Shown piece by piece: positions 36,147-44,702 of a DNA stretch of 64,000 bases. Made by a program: the position numbers and the translations under genes. Location of the stretch: contig NZ_FUWM01000005.1 of the NCBI RefSeq assembly GCF_900167185.1, positions 144,595-208,594 on the forward strand. Reading direction: 5' to 3'. The stretch comes from Selenihalanaerobacter shriftii. GTDB lineage: Bacteria; Bacillota; Halanaerobiia; Halobacteroidales; Acetohalobiaceae. The notes beneath the pieces were generated by a model. It was not told where the DNA came from. It saw only the letters and a program-made list of their open reading frames with translations, and made no database searches. Within the stretch, counting starts at the first letter, position 1; the number at the start of each line of letters is the position of its first letter.

Positions 36147-36173
36147 TATATTATGCATAATGTTATTTTTTGT
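36147..36173 (-). promoter_or_regulatory. Sigma-K-like promoter
   Basis: On the minus strand: AC, a 16-base spacer, then CATAATATA preceded by G. This matches the sigma-K pattern AC-N16/17-CATAnnnTA exactly. Confidence 0.65.
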
Positions 36174-36269
36174 TACCTTTTGTTTTAATTGAAATTAATT
36201 TAAGGGTATAGGGGGATATTTGATAAAATTATAACTATATTTTTATTATTTAATCTTAATTATAATTTT

Positions 36270-37034
36270 TTAATTATATGATTCTGCATCTATACATGGG
36301 CGAATTTCTATTGGAGATTGTCCTTGGAGTTCTAAATTCGATTTATTATATTCAAACTCACTATCACAAGTAATTGATACACTAATTATTCTATCTGGTT
36401 CAGTGGTAGGGTTTTGTTCTAGTACTATAGTAAATAGACAATCTTCCCCTATAATTTCATCATTATCAGTGTCTTCAACTTCACCTCTGGCTGTAATTGT
36501 AGCGATTTTTAAATCTTCACTAACGATTAGACATTGTGATGAAATTAAACTTCCTACTGGTGGGTTGTTTGAATAGCTAAAAGTTATTTCTTCAACATCA
36601 TCTACATAAGTGATTCCACTACCATTAATAGTACAACTAGGACAGACATTGAACCGTTGTAAATTGCCAATAGGTTCATCATTTTCTAAGATAACTCCTC
36701 CTGCGGTTACAAAACAGCCACATACTTCACCATCTCCATTGCCATTTCCATTTTCATCTCCATCAAATCCAGGATTAATTATGGCACAGATACAATCAAG
36801 TGGAATATACATCTTCCTACAAGATTCACCATTGATGAGCCCTTCGTCAAAGGCAAGTTCTGGATTAAATAATACTAAAGTATTATTCTCTATTCTACAG
36901 AAACATCCTGTCCAAGCACAACAAAATCCATCGGATTTTAAAATAACAGTAATAACATCATCTTCATCTATTCGCTTTAATACTTTTAATACACAAGATT
37001 GAACAGCAAATTTATTATCGTTGCAACCTGACAT
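36270..37034 (-). CDS. Cysteine-rich family protein with extra C-terminal domain (member 2)
   Basis: The 254-residue protein begins with the same core as its neighbour (first 80 residues nearly identical, MSGCNDNKFAVQSCVLKVL onward). A Gly/Asn/Asp linker (DGDENGNGNGDGE) then joins an approx. 145-residue beta-rich domain with several cysteines (CGCFV, NVCPSC, QCLIV, EDCLF, ITCDS). I do not recognise that domain. It looks like a surface protein built by fusing the core to a second module. Its sigma-K-like promoter is at 37064-37090. SD AAAGGAGG precedes ATG. Confidence 0.75.
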   Translation of the reverse strand: MSGCNDNKFAVQSCVLKVLKRIDEDDVITVILKSDGFCCAWTGCFCRIENNTLVLFNPELAFDEGLINGESCRKMYIPLDCICAIINPGFDGDENGNGNGDGEVCGCFVTAGGVILENDEPIGNLQRFNVCPSCTINGSGITYVDDVEEITFSYSNNPPVGSLISSQCLIVSEDLKIATITARGEVEDTDNDEIIGEDCLFTIVLEQNPTTEPDRIISVSITCDSEFEYNKSNLELQGQSPIEIRPCIDAESYN

Positions 37035-37063
37035 ATTATCACCTCCTTTACGAATTGCTAATA

Positions 37064-37090
37064 CATATTATGCATTATATGTATTGATGT
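37064..37090 (-). promoter_or_regulatory. Sigma-K-like promoter
   Basis: On the minus strand: AC, 16 bases, CATAATATG preceded by G. It aligns base for base in layout with the promoter at 36147-36173. Confidence 0.6.
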
Positions 37091-37181
37091 TACTTTTTGC
37101 TGAACTTTAATAAAATGTAGAATATAATTTTAATCTTTTAAATTATATTGTCTTTATAGGTAGGATAAAAATAACTTTTTA

Positions 37182-37209
37182 ACATAATAAAGAGAATGTA
37201 CATAATATA
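37182..37209 (+). promoter_or_regulatory. Sigma-K-like promoter
   Basis: AC (37182), a 17-base spacer and CATAATATA (37201-37209). A full match to the sigma-K pattern, in front of the first plus-strand member. Confidence 0.65.
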
Positions 37210-37238
37210 TAGAATAATAATTAAAAGGAGTGGTTAAA

Positions 37239-37601
37239 TTGTCAATGTATCAACGTCCAGGATATTACTATGGTAAAAATTATGCTAATTATGATCGTAA
37301 TAAGCAGACATGTCAGCCAAAAGAGAAAAAATTAAAGATTAAGGAACAGAAATCAGAGGTTAAAGATTGCATTTTAAAAGTTATAGATAAGGTAGATAAA
37401 TCAGACCGTATTACTGTTATCTTAAAATCAGGAGATGGATGTTGTTTATGGTGTGGCTGTTTTGGTGGAGTAGAAGATGGATGGTTATATAATATAATAT
37501 CATTTGATGATCCTACAGAATGCAGAAGAATGTATATTCCATTAGAATGCATTTGTGCTATTATTGATCCTGAAATAGAATTCGATAGTTCGGATCAGTA
37601 G
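37239..37601 (+). CDS. Cysteine-rich small protein, candidate spore coat family (member 3)
   Basis: I choose TTG 37239, 11 bases after the SD AAAAGGAG; the GTG at 37230 overlaps that site. The product has 120 residues. A basic, tyrosine-rich N-terminus (about 45 residues) precedes the family core: DCILKVIDKVDKSDRITVIL, CCLWCGCFGGVEDG and CRRMYIPLECICAIIDP. Compared with the minus-strand members it has a third cysteine inside the CLWCGC motif. Tyrosine- and cysteine-rich tails suit cross-linked coat layers (inference). Confidence 0.75.
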   Translation: MSMYQRPGYYYGKNYANYDRNKQTCQPKEKKLKIKEQKSEVKDCILKVIDKVDKSDRITVILKSGDGCCLWCGCFGGVEDGWLYNIISFDDPTECRRMYIPLECICAIIDPEIEFDSSDQ

Positions 37602-37681
37602 TAGAATAAGATTAGTTATTGTTTAGTCAGAACCTCTAAAGTTTGTGAAGAGGTTAAGTTTTTTTGTTGTGAAAATTAGTA

Positions 37682-37709
37682 ACAAATAATAGATATACTG
37701 AATAACATG
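37682..37709 (+). promoter_or_regulatory. Sigma-K-like promoter (weaker)
   Basis: AC, 17 bases, AATAACATG; first -10 base differs from consensus. Confidence 0.45.
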
Positions 37710-37737
37710 TAACAAAAGCTAGAAAGGAGTGATTGGA

Positions 37738-38091
37738 TTGTCAAGACAAAAACATCGTTACCCATTATATTATAAGAAGAATGAGAGCTGTGGATGTGAC
37801 TATGAGGAACCTAAAAAGCAGAAAAAGTATAAGCCTCAGACTAAAAATTGTATTTTAAAAGTTATAAAGCAGTTAGATGAAACAGATCGTATTACTGTTA
37901 TCTTAAAATCAGGAGATGAATGTTGTTTATGGAGTGGCTGTTTTGGTGGATTAGATGATGGATGCTTATGGATATATAATATCTGTGGTGGTGTCCCTAC
38001 TGAGCCTACGGAATGTAGAAGAATGTATATTCCATTAGAATGCATTTGTGCTATTATTGATCCTGCAATTGAATTTGTATATGGTGGTTAA
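37738..38091 (+). CDS. Cysteine-rich small protein, candidate spore coat family (member 4)
   Basis: The start is TTG 37738, 9 bases after AAAGGAG; the GTG at 37729 overlaps the SD. The product has 117 residues. N-terminus: basic with CGCDYEEPKKQKKYK. The core follows the family: NCILKVIKQLDETDRITVIL, CCLWSGCFGGLDDGC and CRRMYIPLECICAIIDP. It is a near-duplicate of the next gene, including the first 15 codons and the upstream region. A hairpin with T-rich tail follows at about 38136-38166. Confidence 0.75.
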   Translation: MSRQKHRYPLYYKKNESCGCDYEEPKKQKKYKPQTKNCILKVIKQLDETDRITVILKSGDECCLWSGCFGGLDDGCLWIYNICGGVPTEPTECRRMYIPLECICAIIDPAIEFVYGG

Positions 38092-38183
38092 TATGTTGCA
38101 GGGAGCAAAATTAGATTAGTTAATGTTTAGTGTAGAATCCCTAAAGCGTATTTAGGATTTTAATTTTGTTGAAAGAATTAGTA

Positions 38184-38211
38184 ACAAACAATAGATAAAT
38201 TGAATAATATG
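38184..38211 (+). promoter_or_regulatory. Sigma-K-like promoter (weaker)
   Basis: AC, 17 bases, AATAATATG; one mismatch at the first -10 base. Confidence 0.45.
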
Positions 38212-38239
38212 TAACAAAAGCTAGAAAGGAGTGATTGGA

Positions 38240-38587
38240 TTGTCAAGACAAAAACATCGTTACCCATTATATCATAAGAAGAACAATGTGAGTTGTGGAT
38301 GTGAAGAACCTAAAAAGCAGGAAAAGCAGATGCCACAGACTAAGAATTGTATTATAAAAGTTATAGATCAGTTAGATGAAACAGATCGTATTACTGTTAT
38401 CTTAAAATCAGGAGATGCATGTTGTTTATGGAATGGCTGTTTTGGTGGAGTAGAAGATGGATGTTTAAAGTTGTTTAATATATTCTCTCCAGCTTTCCCT
38501 ATTGACCCTACAGAATGTAGAATAATGTATATTCCATTAGACTGTATTTGTGCTATCATTGATCCTGAAATTTTATTCGGTGGTTAA
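38240..38587 (+). CDS. Cysteine-rich small protein, candidate spore coat family (member 5)
   Basis: The start is TTG 38240, in the same SD setting as member 4. The product has 115 residues. Core: NCIIKVIDQLDETDRITVIL, CCLWNGCFGGVEDGC and CRIMYIPLDCICAIIDP. Differences from member 4 lie mainly in the loop between the two cysteine motifs (LFNIFSPAFPID), so that loop is the variable part of the family. Confidence 0.75.
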   Translation: MSRQKHRYPLYHKKNNVSCGCEEPKKQEKQMPQTKNCIIKVIDQLDETDRITVILKSGDACCLWNGCFGGVEDGCLKLFNIFSPAFPIDPTECRIMYIPLDCICAIIDPEILFGG

Positions 38588-38628
38588 TATGTTGCAAGTA
38601 GTAAAATTAAATTAGTTATTCTTTAGTT

Positions 38629-38668
38629 AAGACCTCTAAATACAAATGTATTTAGAGGTCTTATTTTT
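38629..38668 (+). terminator. Rho-independent terminator
   Basis: A 13-15-bp stem (GACCTCTAAATAC and complement) is followed by TTATTTTT. Confidence 0.88.
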
Positions 38669-38720
38669 GTTGTTAATATATTTTCTATGAGATTTATCTA
38701 ATTTGTTGTAGAAACTAGTA

Positions 38721-38748
38721 ACAAATAATAGATAAATTGAATAATATG
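38721..38748 (+). promoter_or_regulatory. Sigma-K-like promoter (weaker)
   Basis: AC, 17 bases, AATAATATG, identical in -10 to the copy at 38184-38211. Confidence 0.45.
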
Positions 38749-38775
38749 TACTAAAAGATAGAAAGGAGTGATAAT

Positions 38776-39144
38776 ATGAGTCAATGGATTGATCCAAGTG
38801 AAGACCAAAGGTTACAATCTAATTGTCAATACCAGAATTCACAATCTTGCTGTTATCCAGAAAATAATGGAGAGTGTTGTCTGACTGGAAGTGAAGTTAG
38901 AGCGGGAATAGCAAATTTAATTACTGATCAAAAAGTTTTAGTGATAATATTAAATTATGGACTCGTGGGAAATATAGTGAAGTATGGAGAAGATTATATA
39001 ATATTAGATATAGATGACACGAACAGTACTCGAGCCTTGGTTCCAATTGATGAAATTACTACTATTGTTCCAGTAAATGATGCAACTACAAGTGGATATT
39101 ATCCTGACCGTGCTTCTCTTGTACCACTTTTACCTGGACCTTAA
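38776..39144 (+). CDS. Divergent relative of the cysteine-rich coat-like family (member 6)
   Basis: A 122-residue protein with cysteines only in the N-terminal third (NCQYQN, SCCYPE, ECCLTG). Its second part keeps the family fold pattern (ITDQKVLVIILNYGLVGN, then YIILDIDD and ALVPIDEITTIVP) but without the two cysteine motifs of the core. It shares promoter and SD with members 4 and 5. I read it as a distant paralogue expressed with them; the relationship is weaker than among the others. Confidence 0.65.
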   Translation: MSQWIDPSEDQRLQSNCQYQNSQSCCYPENNGECCLTGSEVRAGIANLITDQKVLVIILNYGLVGNIVKYGEDYIILDIDDTNSTRALVPIDEITTIVPVNDATTSGYYPDRASLVPLLPGP

Positions 39145-39170
39145 TGACTTAAAATTTAATAAAATATTAA

Positions 39171-39210
39171 AATAAGAGATCAGGGAATTAATTCCCTGAT
39201 CTCTTATTTT
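39171..39210. terminator. Bidirectional terminator
   Basis: A perfect 18-bp hairpin (AATAAGAGATCAGGGAAT and complement) lies between convergent genes. Confidence 0.92.
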
Positions 39211-39793
39211 AAAAACAGCCATTATAGAATTCATCAATTAATTTATTCCTGCATCTATTAGTACATCTATTAGCATATTCATTAGTACATACTTCTGTTT
39301 GCTCCCACCGTGAGGCTTTAACTAATATTCTAGCTAAGACTACTAATTTAGCAAAGGTGTCATCTTTACATTCTGATAGGCGGTGTCCATAATCGACCCT
39401 ATAGTCTAATTCTAGAACATAATTTTGTATATCTAAGGTATTTTCAGCGTCTTGAACAGGTAATATTAGGCGATCGCCCATCTTAAGTCCAGGTTTTAAG
39501 CCTTCTATTTCTACTTCTGTTTCAAATGGAAGGTTAAAAGAGCAATGAAATAGTTCATTATTTTCGTCAGAGTCACATTCTAGATTCAAATAATAAAAGA
39601 TTCCATTTGCATGAATTTCCCCTTGAAGGACTACTTTATCTTTAAAAAGATAATAATCAAAATTGATTATTTCTAGATCAACATCATAAACTCTTATATC
39701 ATTATCTTCTCCTGTGAATATAAAAGTAGATTCTACTACTTGCGCTACTTCTTCACCAATTACTCGTAAGGATTTTAACCGATTAATTGACAT
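39209..39793 (-). CDS. DUF3794 (SipL/SPOCS-like) protein, second copy
   Basis: This 194-residue relative of the 35262 gene starts with SLRVIGEEVAQVVES and carries the DUF3794 beta-rich core (FKDKVVLQGEIHANGIFYYL, FNLPFETEVEIEGL). It ends in a cysteine-rich tail (CTNEYANRCTNRCRNK, then CF) that the first copy lacks. Such a tail could form disulfides with the cysteine-rich proteins between the two DUF3794 genes. Its promoter is not clear to me. SD AAAAGGAGG precedes ATG. Confidence 0.8.
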   Translation of the reverse strand: MSINRLKSLRVIGEEVAQVVESTFIFTGEDNDIRVYDVDLEIINFDYYLFKDKVVLQGEIHANGIFYYLNLECDSDENNELFHCSFNLPFETEVEIEGLKPGLKMGDRLILPVQDAENTLDIQNYVLELDYRVDYGHRLSECKDDTFAKLVVLARILVKASRWEQTEVCTNEYANRCTNRCRNKLIDEFYNGCF

Positions 39794-40021
39794 ATTACCA
39801 CCTCCTTTTTACTCTCTTTACTATATAATACGAAAATATCATTAAAATGTGCTTTAAATTCAAAAAAATGTTCTTTAACGACAAATAAGCAACTTTAGTA
39901 TCAAATATCTAGTTAATATAAAGAATATCATAATGGCTTAAGTTACATGTGCATTAATAAATTCTTTCTGATATAATCAAGATAGTATTCCTATAATTTT
40001 TGAAATAGGGAGGGAACTTTA

Positions 40022-41989
40022 ATGCTTTCTAAAGAGGAAATCGAGATAGAAGATTATGATGGTTTGGAGAATAATCTTAAAGAAGCAATTAATATTTTCA
40101 ATTCAAAGGAAGAATCAAATATAGTAATAGAGGATATGTATTATAATACAGCTAAGAATATCGGTAGTAAATTAGAAATCAAAAATTATGATCAGTTAAC
40201 TGAAAAATTATCTAAATTGGGTATTGGACAGGTTAGAATTAATTTGATTTCTGATCAAAAGATAATCATTCGTTTATATGAATGTGTTACTTGTGGAGAT
40301 ATGGAATATATAGGTAGAAGCATTTGTGATTTTGAAGCAGGTATAATTAGTGGAGCAGTAAGTTCAATTATCGATCAAAATGTGGAAGCTACGGAAACTA
40401 AATGTTGTGGATTAGGTGATGATTTTTGTGAATTTGAGTTGATTAAAAAAAATCAAGGTATTACAAAGGGTGAATCCGATGTTAAGCTTGATAATTCTAA
40501 GCAGAATGTAGTCGATTTAACTCTACATTCTTTAAATTTAGCTAAGAAATACAAAGAAACTAAATATAAATCAGAATGTTTTTCTGATAGCAATCAAGAG
40601 CTAGATAGGGCTTTAAAGAACACTAGAAAAATAAATCAATTTAATGAAACTGTTTTAGATAGTATTCCTAATTGTTTAGCAGTAATTGATAAGAATGGAG
40701 TTATTCTTAGAATTAATGATAAATATAAAGAGTTTTTGGGAAAGAGTTCTGCTGCTGAGGTTGAAAAGAAGAGTGTTGAAGCTTTAAATTGGCAGACTAA
40801 ATATCAAGAGGTATTAAGCACTGGAGAATCTGCAGTTTGGCAGGAAGATAGTGAGCAAGGGGTATATATAGTATTTGAAACTCCAATTAAAGAGAATGGT
40901 GGGGTTATTAGACAATTAATTGCAGTGGAATCTCAATTTATTAAGTTATTATTAGATAAGATAGATTTTTTAGAAAAAGAGATGAAGTATTATAAGAATA
41001 AAACTTTAGAAGATAAGAATAAAGAAAAATTAATTGATAATATGGTTGTTGTTAGTGAAGAAATGAAGGAAGTAATTAAATATACAAAAAAAGTCGCGAA
41101 AACAGATGCAACTGTTTTATTGCGCGGAGAAAGTGGAACTGGAAAGACTATGTTAGCAAAAAGGATTCATAAGGAGAGTCCACGTAAGCATAATGATTTT
41201 GTTTATATTGATTGTACTACTATTCCTGAAAATTTCTTTGAAGCAGAATTATTTGGTTATGAACCAGGGGCATTTACTGGAGCTAAAAAAGATGGTAAGA
41301 TAGGTAAGTTAGAAAAGGCCAATGGAGGAACCATATTTCTAGATGAAATTGGTGAAGTCCCTCTTGAAATGCAGTCTAAATTATTACGTTTCTTACAAGA
41401 ACAAAAGTTTGAAAGAATTGGTAGTACAGAGATTAAAGAAGTAGATGTACGGATTATTGCTGCTACTAATCAAAATTTAGAGAAAATGGTTAAGGAAGGT
41501 CGGTTTAGAAAGGATTTATATTATCGTTTGAATGTAATTAATATTAATCTACCTCCTTTGCGAAAAAGATGGCAGGATATACCTTCTTTAGTCGATGAAA
41601 TTCTTTTACAATTTAGTAAGGAAGCTGGGATTGATATCAAAGAAGTCAGTGAAGAAGGAATGAAGGAATTAATAAGTTATTCTTGGCCGGGAAATATAAG
41701 GGAATTAAAAAATGTTCTAAAGAGATTGGCTATTATTACTGAAGGTAAATTAATTAAAAAAGATGATGTACTATCAGAGTTAAAAGATGTTGATGCTACA
41801 GAAGAATTAGAAGATGATAGCTTAGAATTAGAAGATAGTAATGAAGGACAGATTGGAAGAATGGAAAGAGATTTAATTATTAAGACTTTGAAGCAACATG
41901 ATTATAATAAGACTAAGACCGCTGATAAATTAGGTATGTCTCGCCAGACACTTTATAATAAATTCAAGAAATATAGTATAGATTATTAA
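40022..41989 (+). CDS. Sigma-54-dependent activator with V4R and PAS domains
   Basis: The 655-residue enhancer-binding protein has a V4R small-molecule-binding domain (about residues 80-150, with CVTCG and [13 protein letters not shown]), a PAS domain (about 205-310), an AAA+ domain with Walker A GESGTGKT near 369-376 and the sigma-54 contact loop GAFTGA near 416, and a C-terminal Fis-type helix-turn-helix ([19 protein letters not shown]). It stands directly upstream of palindromic sites, a -24/-12 promoter and cooF-cooS-cooC, so it very likely switches on that operon. The signal may be CO, a corrinoid state or another ligand of the cysteine-rich V4R domain. Confidence 0.93.
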   Translation: MLSKEEIEIEDYDGLENNLKEAINIFNSKEESNIVIEDMYYNTAKNIGSKLEIKNYDQLTEKLSKLGIGQVRINLISDQKIIIRLYECVTCGDMEYIGRSICDFEAGIISGAVSSIIDQNVEATETKCCGLGDDFCEFELIKKNQGITKGESDVKLDNSKQNVVDLTLHSLNLAKKYKETKYKSECFSDSNQELDRALKNTRKINQFNETVLDSIPNCLAVIDKNGVILRINDKYKEFLGKSSAAEVEKKSVEALNWQTKYQEVLSTGESAVWQEDSEQGVYIVFETPIKENGGVIRQLIAVESQFIKLLLDKIDFLEKEMKYYKNKTLEDKNKEKLIDNMVVVSEEMKEVIKYTKKVAKTDATVLLRGESGTGKTMLAKRIHKESPRKHNDFVYIDCTTIPENFFEAELFGYEPGAFTGAKKDGKIGKLEKANGGTIFLDEIGEVPLEMQSKLLRFLQEQKFERIGSTEIKEVDVRIIAATNQNLEKMVKEGRFRKDLYYRLNVININLPPLRKRWQDIPSLVDEILLQFSKEAGIDIKEVSEEGMKELISYSWPGNIRELKNVLKRLAIITEGKLIKKDDVLSELKDVDATEELEDDSLELEDSNEGQIGRMERDLIIKTLKQHDYNKTKTADKLGMSRQTLYNKFKKYSIDY

Positions 41990-42003
41990 GAAAATAAAAA
42001 TCA

Positions 42004-42045
42004 ATTGTCAATTAGACACTTGACACTGTCAAATAATTTGACACA
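42004..42045 (+). promoter_or_regulatory. Candidate upstream activating sequence
   Basis: Repeats of the half-site TGTCAA/TTGACA cluster here, with a central palindrome TTGACACTGTCAA at 42020-42032 and further copies on both sides. They sit about 80-100 bases before the sigma-54 promoter, the usual place for enhancer sites. Confidence 0.7.
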
Positions 42046-42066
42046 TAAAAAGAAAATATTTGATTT

Positions 42067-42104
42067 GAGAACCTATTCTTCCTATAAAGAGTGGGTTCTT
42101 TTCT
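42067..42104 (+). terminator. Terminator of the activator gene
   Basis: A stem AGAACC(T)... with GGGTTCT around a loop, followed by TTTCTTTT, lies between the enhancer sites and the -24 box. Confidence 0.65.
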
Positions 42105-42106
42105 TT

Positions 42107-42122
42107 TGGCATGAAAATTGCA
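42107..42122 (+). promoter_or_regulatory. Sigma-54 (-24/-12) promoter of cooF-cooS-cooC
   Basis: TGGCATG, four bases, TTGCA. GG and GC are spaced exactly as in sigma-54 promoters, with one mismatch to TGGCACG-N4-TTGCW. It lies about 130 bases before cooF. Confidence 0.88.
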
Positions 42123-42250
42123 TAATTATATATATAAGAAAGTCGAATAATGACGAATAATATTAAATCGTTTTATAGTTTTTTATTTATAATTGTTAGA
42201 AAATAAAGAATAGAATTTATAATTAAAGAATGAGAAAGGAGGGATGGTAA

Positions 42251-42733
42251 ATGAGTGAAGACAATAATATTAAATTTATTAGTGTTGAGGATGAATTCTG
42301 TGAAGGATGTAAAAATTGTGAATTGGCTTGTGCCAAGAGACAAGTGCAAAATATTGGCTTAGAGAAAGTTAAAGAATTAGATATAAAGGTAGATCCATAT
42401 ATTGTTGTTATTAATAATCAAAATAGTAAGAAGGAACCAAACCATTGTCGTCACTGTAGGGAAGCTGCTTGTATGGAGAGGTGTCCAGTAGATGCTATTT
42501 ATAGGAAAAATGGTATAGTGCTTGTTGATGAAGAAGATTGTGTAGGTTGTGGATTATGTGAAAAAGCCTGCCCTTATGATGTAATGATAGTGAGATCAAG
42601 AATAGACAAAAACAATAATAAATCAGTGGCAAAGAAATGTGATTTATGCCAAGATAGACAGGAAGTTGGCAAAAAGCCAGCTTGCTTTGAAAATTGTCCA
42701 ACTAATGCACTGCAATTAGAAAATATGAATTAG
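42251..42733 (+). CDS. cooF: CooF-type iron-sulfur electron carrier
   Basis: A 160-residue four-cluster ferredoxin with CEGCKNCELAC, CRHCREAACMERC, CVGCGLCEKAC and CDLC...CFENC. CooF takes electrons from CO dehydrogenase and passes them to hydrogenases or flavin reductases. It is the first gene after the sigma-54 promoter and 22 bases before cooS. No energy-converting hydrogenase genes follow, so its electron acceptor is encoded elsewhere. Confidence 0.9.
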   Translation: MSEDNNIKFISVEDEFCEGCKNCELACAKRQVQNIGLEKVKELDIKVDPYIVVINNQNSKKEPNHCRHCREAACMERCPVDAIYRKNGIVLVDEEDCVGCGLCEKACPYDVMIVRSRIDKNNNKSVAKKCDLCQDRQEVGKKPACFENCPTNALQLENMN

Positions 42734-42755
42734 AATATATAAAAGGGGTGATAAT

Positions 42756-44678
42756 ATGAATAAATGTCATAATTGTTCAGATGAATCTTTAATTAATAAA
42801 GCTGAAAAAGAAGGAATAGATTTAGTTTGGGATCGACACGAAGCTATGCAGCCCCAATGTGGATTTGGTGAACAAGGGATCTGTTGTCGAATCTGTATTA
42901 AGGGACCTTGTCGAATTGACCCTTATGGAAATGGTCCTCAAGAGGGAATATGCGGAGCTGATGCAGATACAATAGTGGCTCGTAATTTAATAAGAATGAT
43001 TGCTTCAGGGACAGCTGCTCATTCACTGCATGGGAAAGAGATAGCGAAGACATTATTAGAAGTAGCCCATGATGAGGTTGATAGTTATGAGGTTAAAGAT
43101 GTTGATAAATTAAAAAATATTGCTAAAAAGTTGGAAATAAAAGTTGAAGATAAGAGTGTAAAAGAGTTAGCAGAAGAAGTTGCTTATGAAACTTTGAAAG
43201 ATTATACTCGATTTGAAGATGAGCCATGTAATTGGTTAGCTAATACTATAACTGAACAAAGATTAAGTAAATTAGAAGACTTAGATATTGCTTTAAATAA
43301 TATTGAATCTTCAGTAACTGATATTATGTCGAGAACTCATGTCGGTACTGATGCAGATCCATTGAATCTATTACTAGCTGGATTAAAGTGTGCTCTAGGA
43401 GATTATACTGGAATGCAGCTTTCTACGAATCTATCTGATGTCTTATTTGGTACACCTGAACCAGTAATTAGTGAGTCTAACTTAGGTGTAATCAATGAGG
43501 ATGCTGTAAATATTGCAGTACATGGTCATAATCCATTATTGAGTGAGATTATTGTTGACGTAGCTGATGAACTTCAAGAAGAAGCCATTGAAGCTGGAGC
43601 CGAGGATGGAATTAATATTGTAGGAATCTGTTGTACAGGAAATGAAGTTCTTTTACGTCGAGGAATACCATTGGCTACAAATTATCTATCACAGGAATTG
43701 GCGATTTTAACTGGAGCTGTCGAAGCAATGGTAGTTGATGTGCAGTGTATTATGCCTTCTTTGGCTAAGATTAGTGACTGTTATCATACGGAACTCTTTA
43801 CAACTATGCCTGATGCTAAGATTCCTGGAGCAACTCATGTAGAACTAAATCCTTCTGAAGTTGCAGAGAATGCTAAATCAATTGTGCGAAAAGCAATTAA
43901 AGCATTTGAGGAAAGAGAGCAGGATAAAGTTGAAATTCCAACTGAAACTTCTAAAACTATAGCTGGTTTTAGTAAAGAAGCAGTTGTAAATTTATTAAGT
44001 GAAATTGATGCAGAGGAACCATTACGGCCATTAATAGATAATATTGTTAATGGGAATATTAAAGGAATAGTCTTATTTGCCGGTTGTAATAATACTAAAG
44101 TAACACAGGATAGTAACTTTTATGAAATGGCAACTAAATTGTTAGCAGATGATATTTTAGTTTTAGCTACTGGTTGCGCGGCTGGTGCTTTTGCTAAGAA
44201 TGCTTTAATGAATTCTCATGCTACAGAAAAATATGCCGGTGATGGATTAAAAGCAGTTTTAGAAATACTTGGTCATGAAGCTGGATTAGATGCACCATTA
44301 CCACCAGTATGGCATATGGGTTCATGTGTAGATAATAGTAGAGGAGTAGATTTAGCAGTAAGTATTGCTAATAAGCTTGAAGTAGATTTAGACCAGCTAC
44401 CATTAGTAGCTTCTGCACCGGAATTAATGAGTGAAAAAGCGATTTCTATTGGAACTTGGGTAGCAACTCTCGGCATACCTGTTCATGTTGGTGTAGTACC
44501 ACCAGTAACAGGAAGTTCATTTGTTACTAACGTATTAACATCAGATTTAGGTGATTTACTCGGTGGTTATTTTATTGTTGAAGAAGATCAGCAAAAGGCT
44601 ACTGAGAAGTTAATTGAAATTATTGAGAAAAAACGCGATGATTTGAATATTAATGATTCACAAGAAGAAGCAGTTTAG
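42756..44678 (+). CDS. cooS: Carbon monoxide dehydrogenase catalytic subunit, second copy
   Basis: A 640-residue paralogue of the acs-cluster enzyme with the same cluster ligands: PQCGFGEQGICCRICIKGPC for the D- and B-clusters and VAVHGHNP-like AVHGHNP, GICCTG, DVQCIMP, FAGCNN, ATGCAA and MGSCVDN for the C-cluster. Linked to cooF and cooC and a dedicated activator rather than to acsB, it is probably the monofunctional type that oxidises CO for energy or detoxification. Sequence alone does not tell CO oxidation from CO2 reduction. Confidence 0.95.
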   Translation: MNKCHNCSDESLINKAEKEGIDLVWDRHEAMQPQCGFGEQGICCRICIKGPCRIDPYGNGPQEGICGADADTIVARNLIRMIASGTAAHSLHGKEIAKTLLEVAHDEVDSYEVKDVDKLKNIAKKLEIKVEDKSVKELAEEVAYETLKDYTRFEDEPCNWLANTITEQRLSKLEDLDIALNNIESSVTDIMSRTHVGTDADPLNLLLAGLKCALGDYTGMQLSTNLSDVLFGTPEPVISESNLGVINEDAVNIAVHGHNPLLSEIIVDVADELQEEAIEAGAEDGINIVGICCTGNEVLLRRGIPLATNYLSQELAILTGAVEAMVVDVQCIMPSLAKISDCYHTELFTTMPDAKIPGATHVELNPSEVAENAKSIVRKAIKAFEEREQDKVEIPTETSKTIAGFSKEAVVNLLSEIDAEEPLRPLIDNIVNGNIKGIVLFAGCNNTKVTQDSNFYEMATKLLADDILVLATGCAAGAFAKNALMNSHATEKYAGDGLKAVLEILGHEAGLDAPLPPVWHMGSCVDNSRGVDLAVSIANKLEVDLDQLPLVASAPELMSEKAISIGTWVATLGIPVHVGVVPPVTGSSFVTNVLTSDLGDLLGGYFIVEEDQQKATEKLIEIIEKKRDDLNINDSQEEAV

Positions 44679-44702
44679 TCTGTTGAGAAAGGAGTCAGTA
44701 AG

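Larger units (their letters stand above)
37675..38775 (+). repeat. Direct repeats from recent gene duplication
   Basis: The region from about 60 bases upstream to 30 bases inside each gene is nearly identical before 37738 and 38240. The shared AGTAACAAA and AGAAAGGAGTGAT boxes recur before 38776. Repeat period is about 500 bases. The copies mark recent tandem duplication of promoter plus gene. Confidence 0.85.

Noticed and set aside
36610..37002. 130-residue plus-strand open frame in the coat-like cluster
   Set aside because: It is antisense to the 36270-37034 gene, which has a strong SD, a promoter and clear paralogues.
37675..38775. CRISPR-like repeats
   Set aside because: The repeats are long, only three in number, about 500 bases apart and coincide with gene starts, so they are duplicated promoters and genes.
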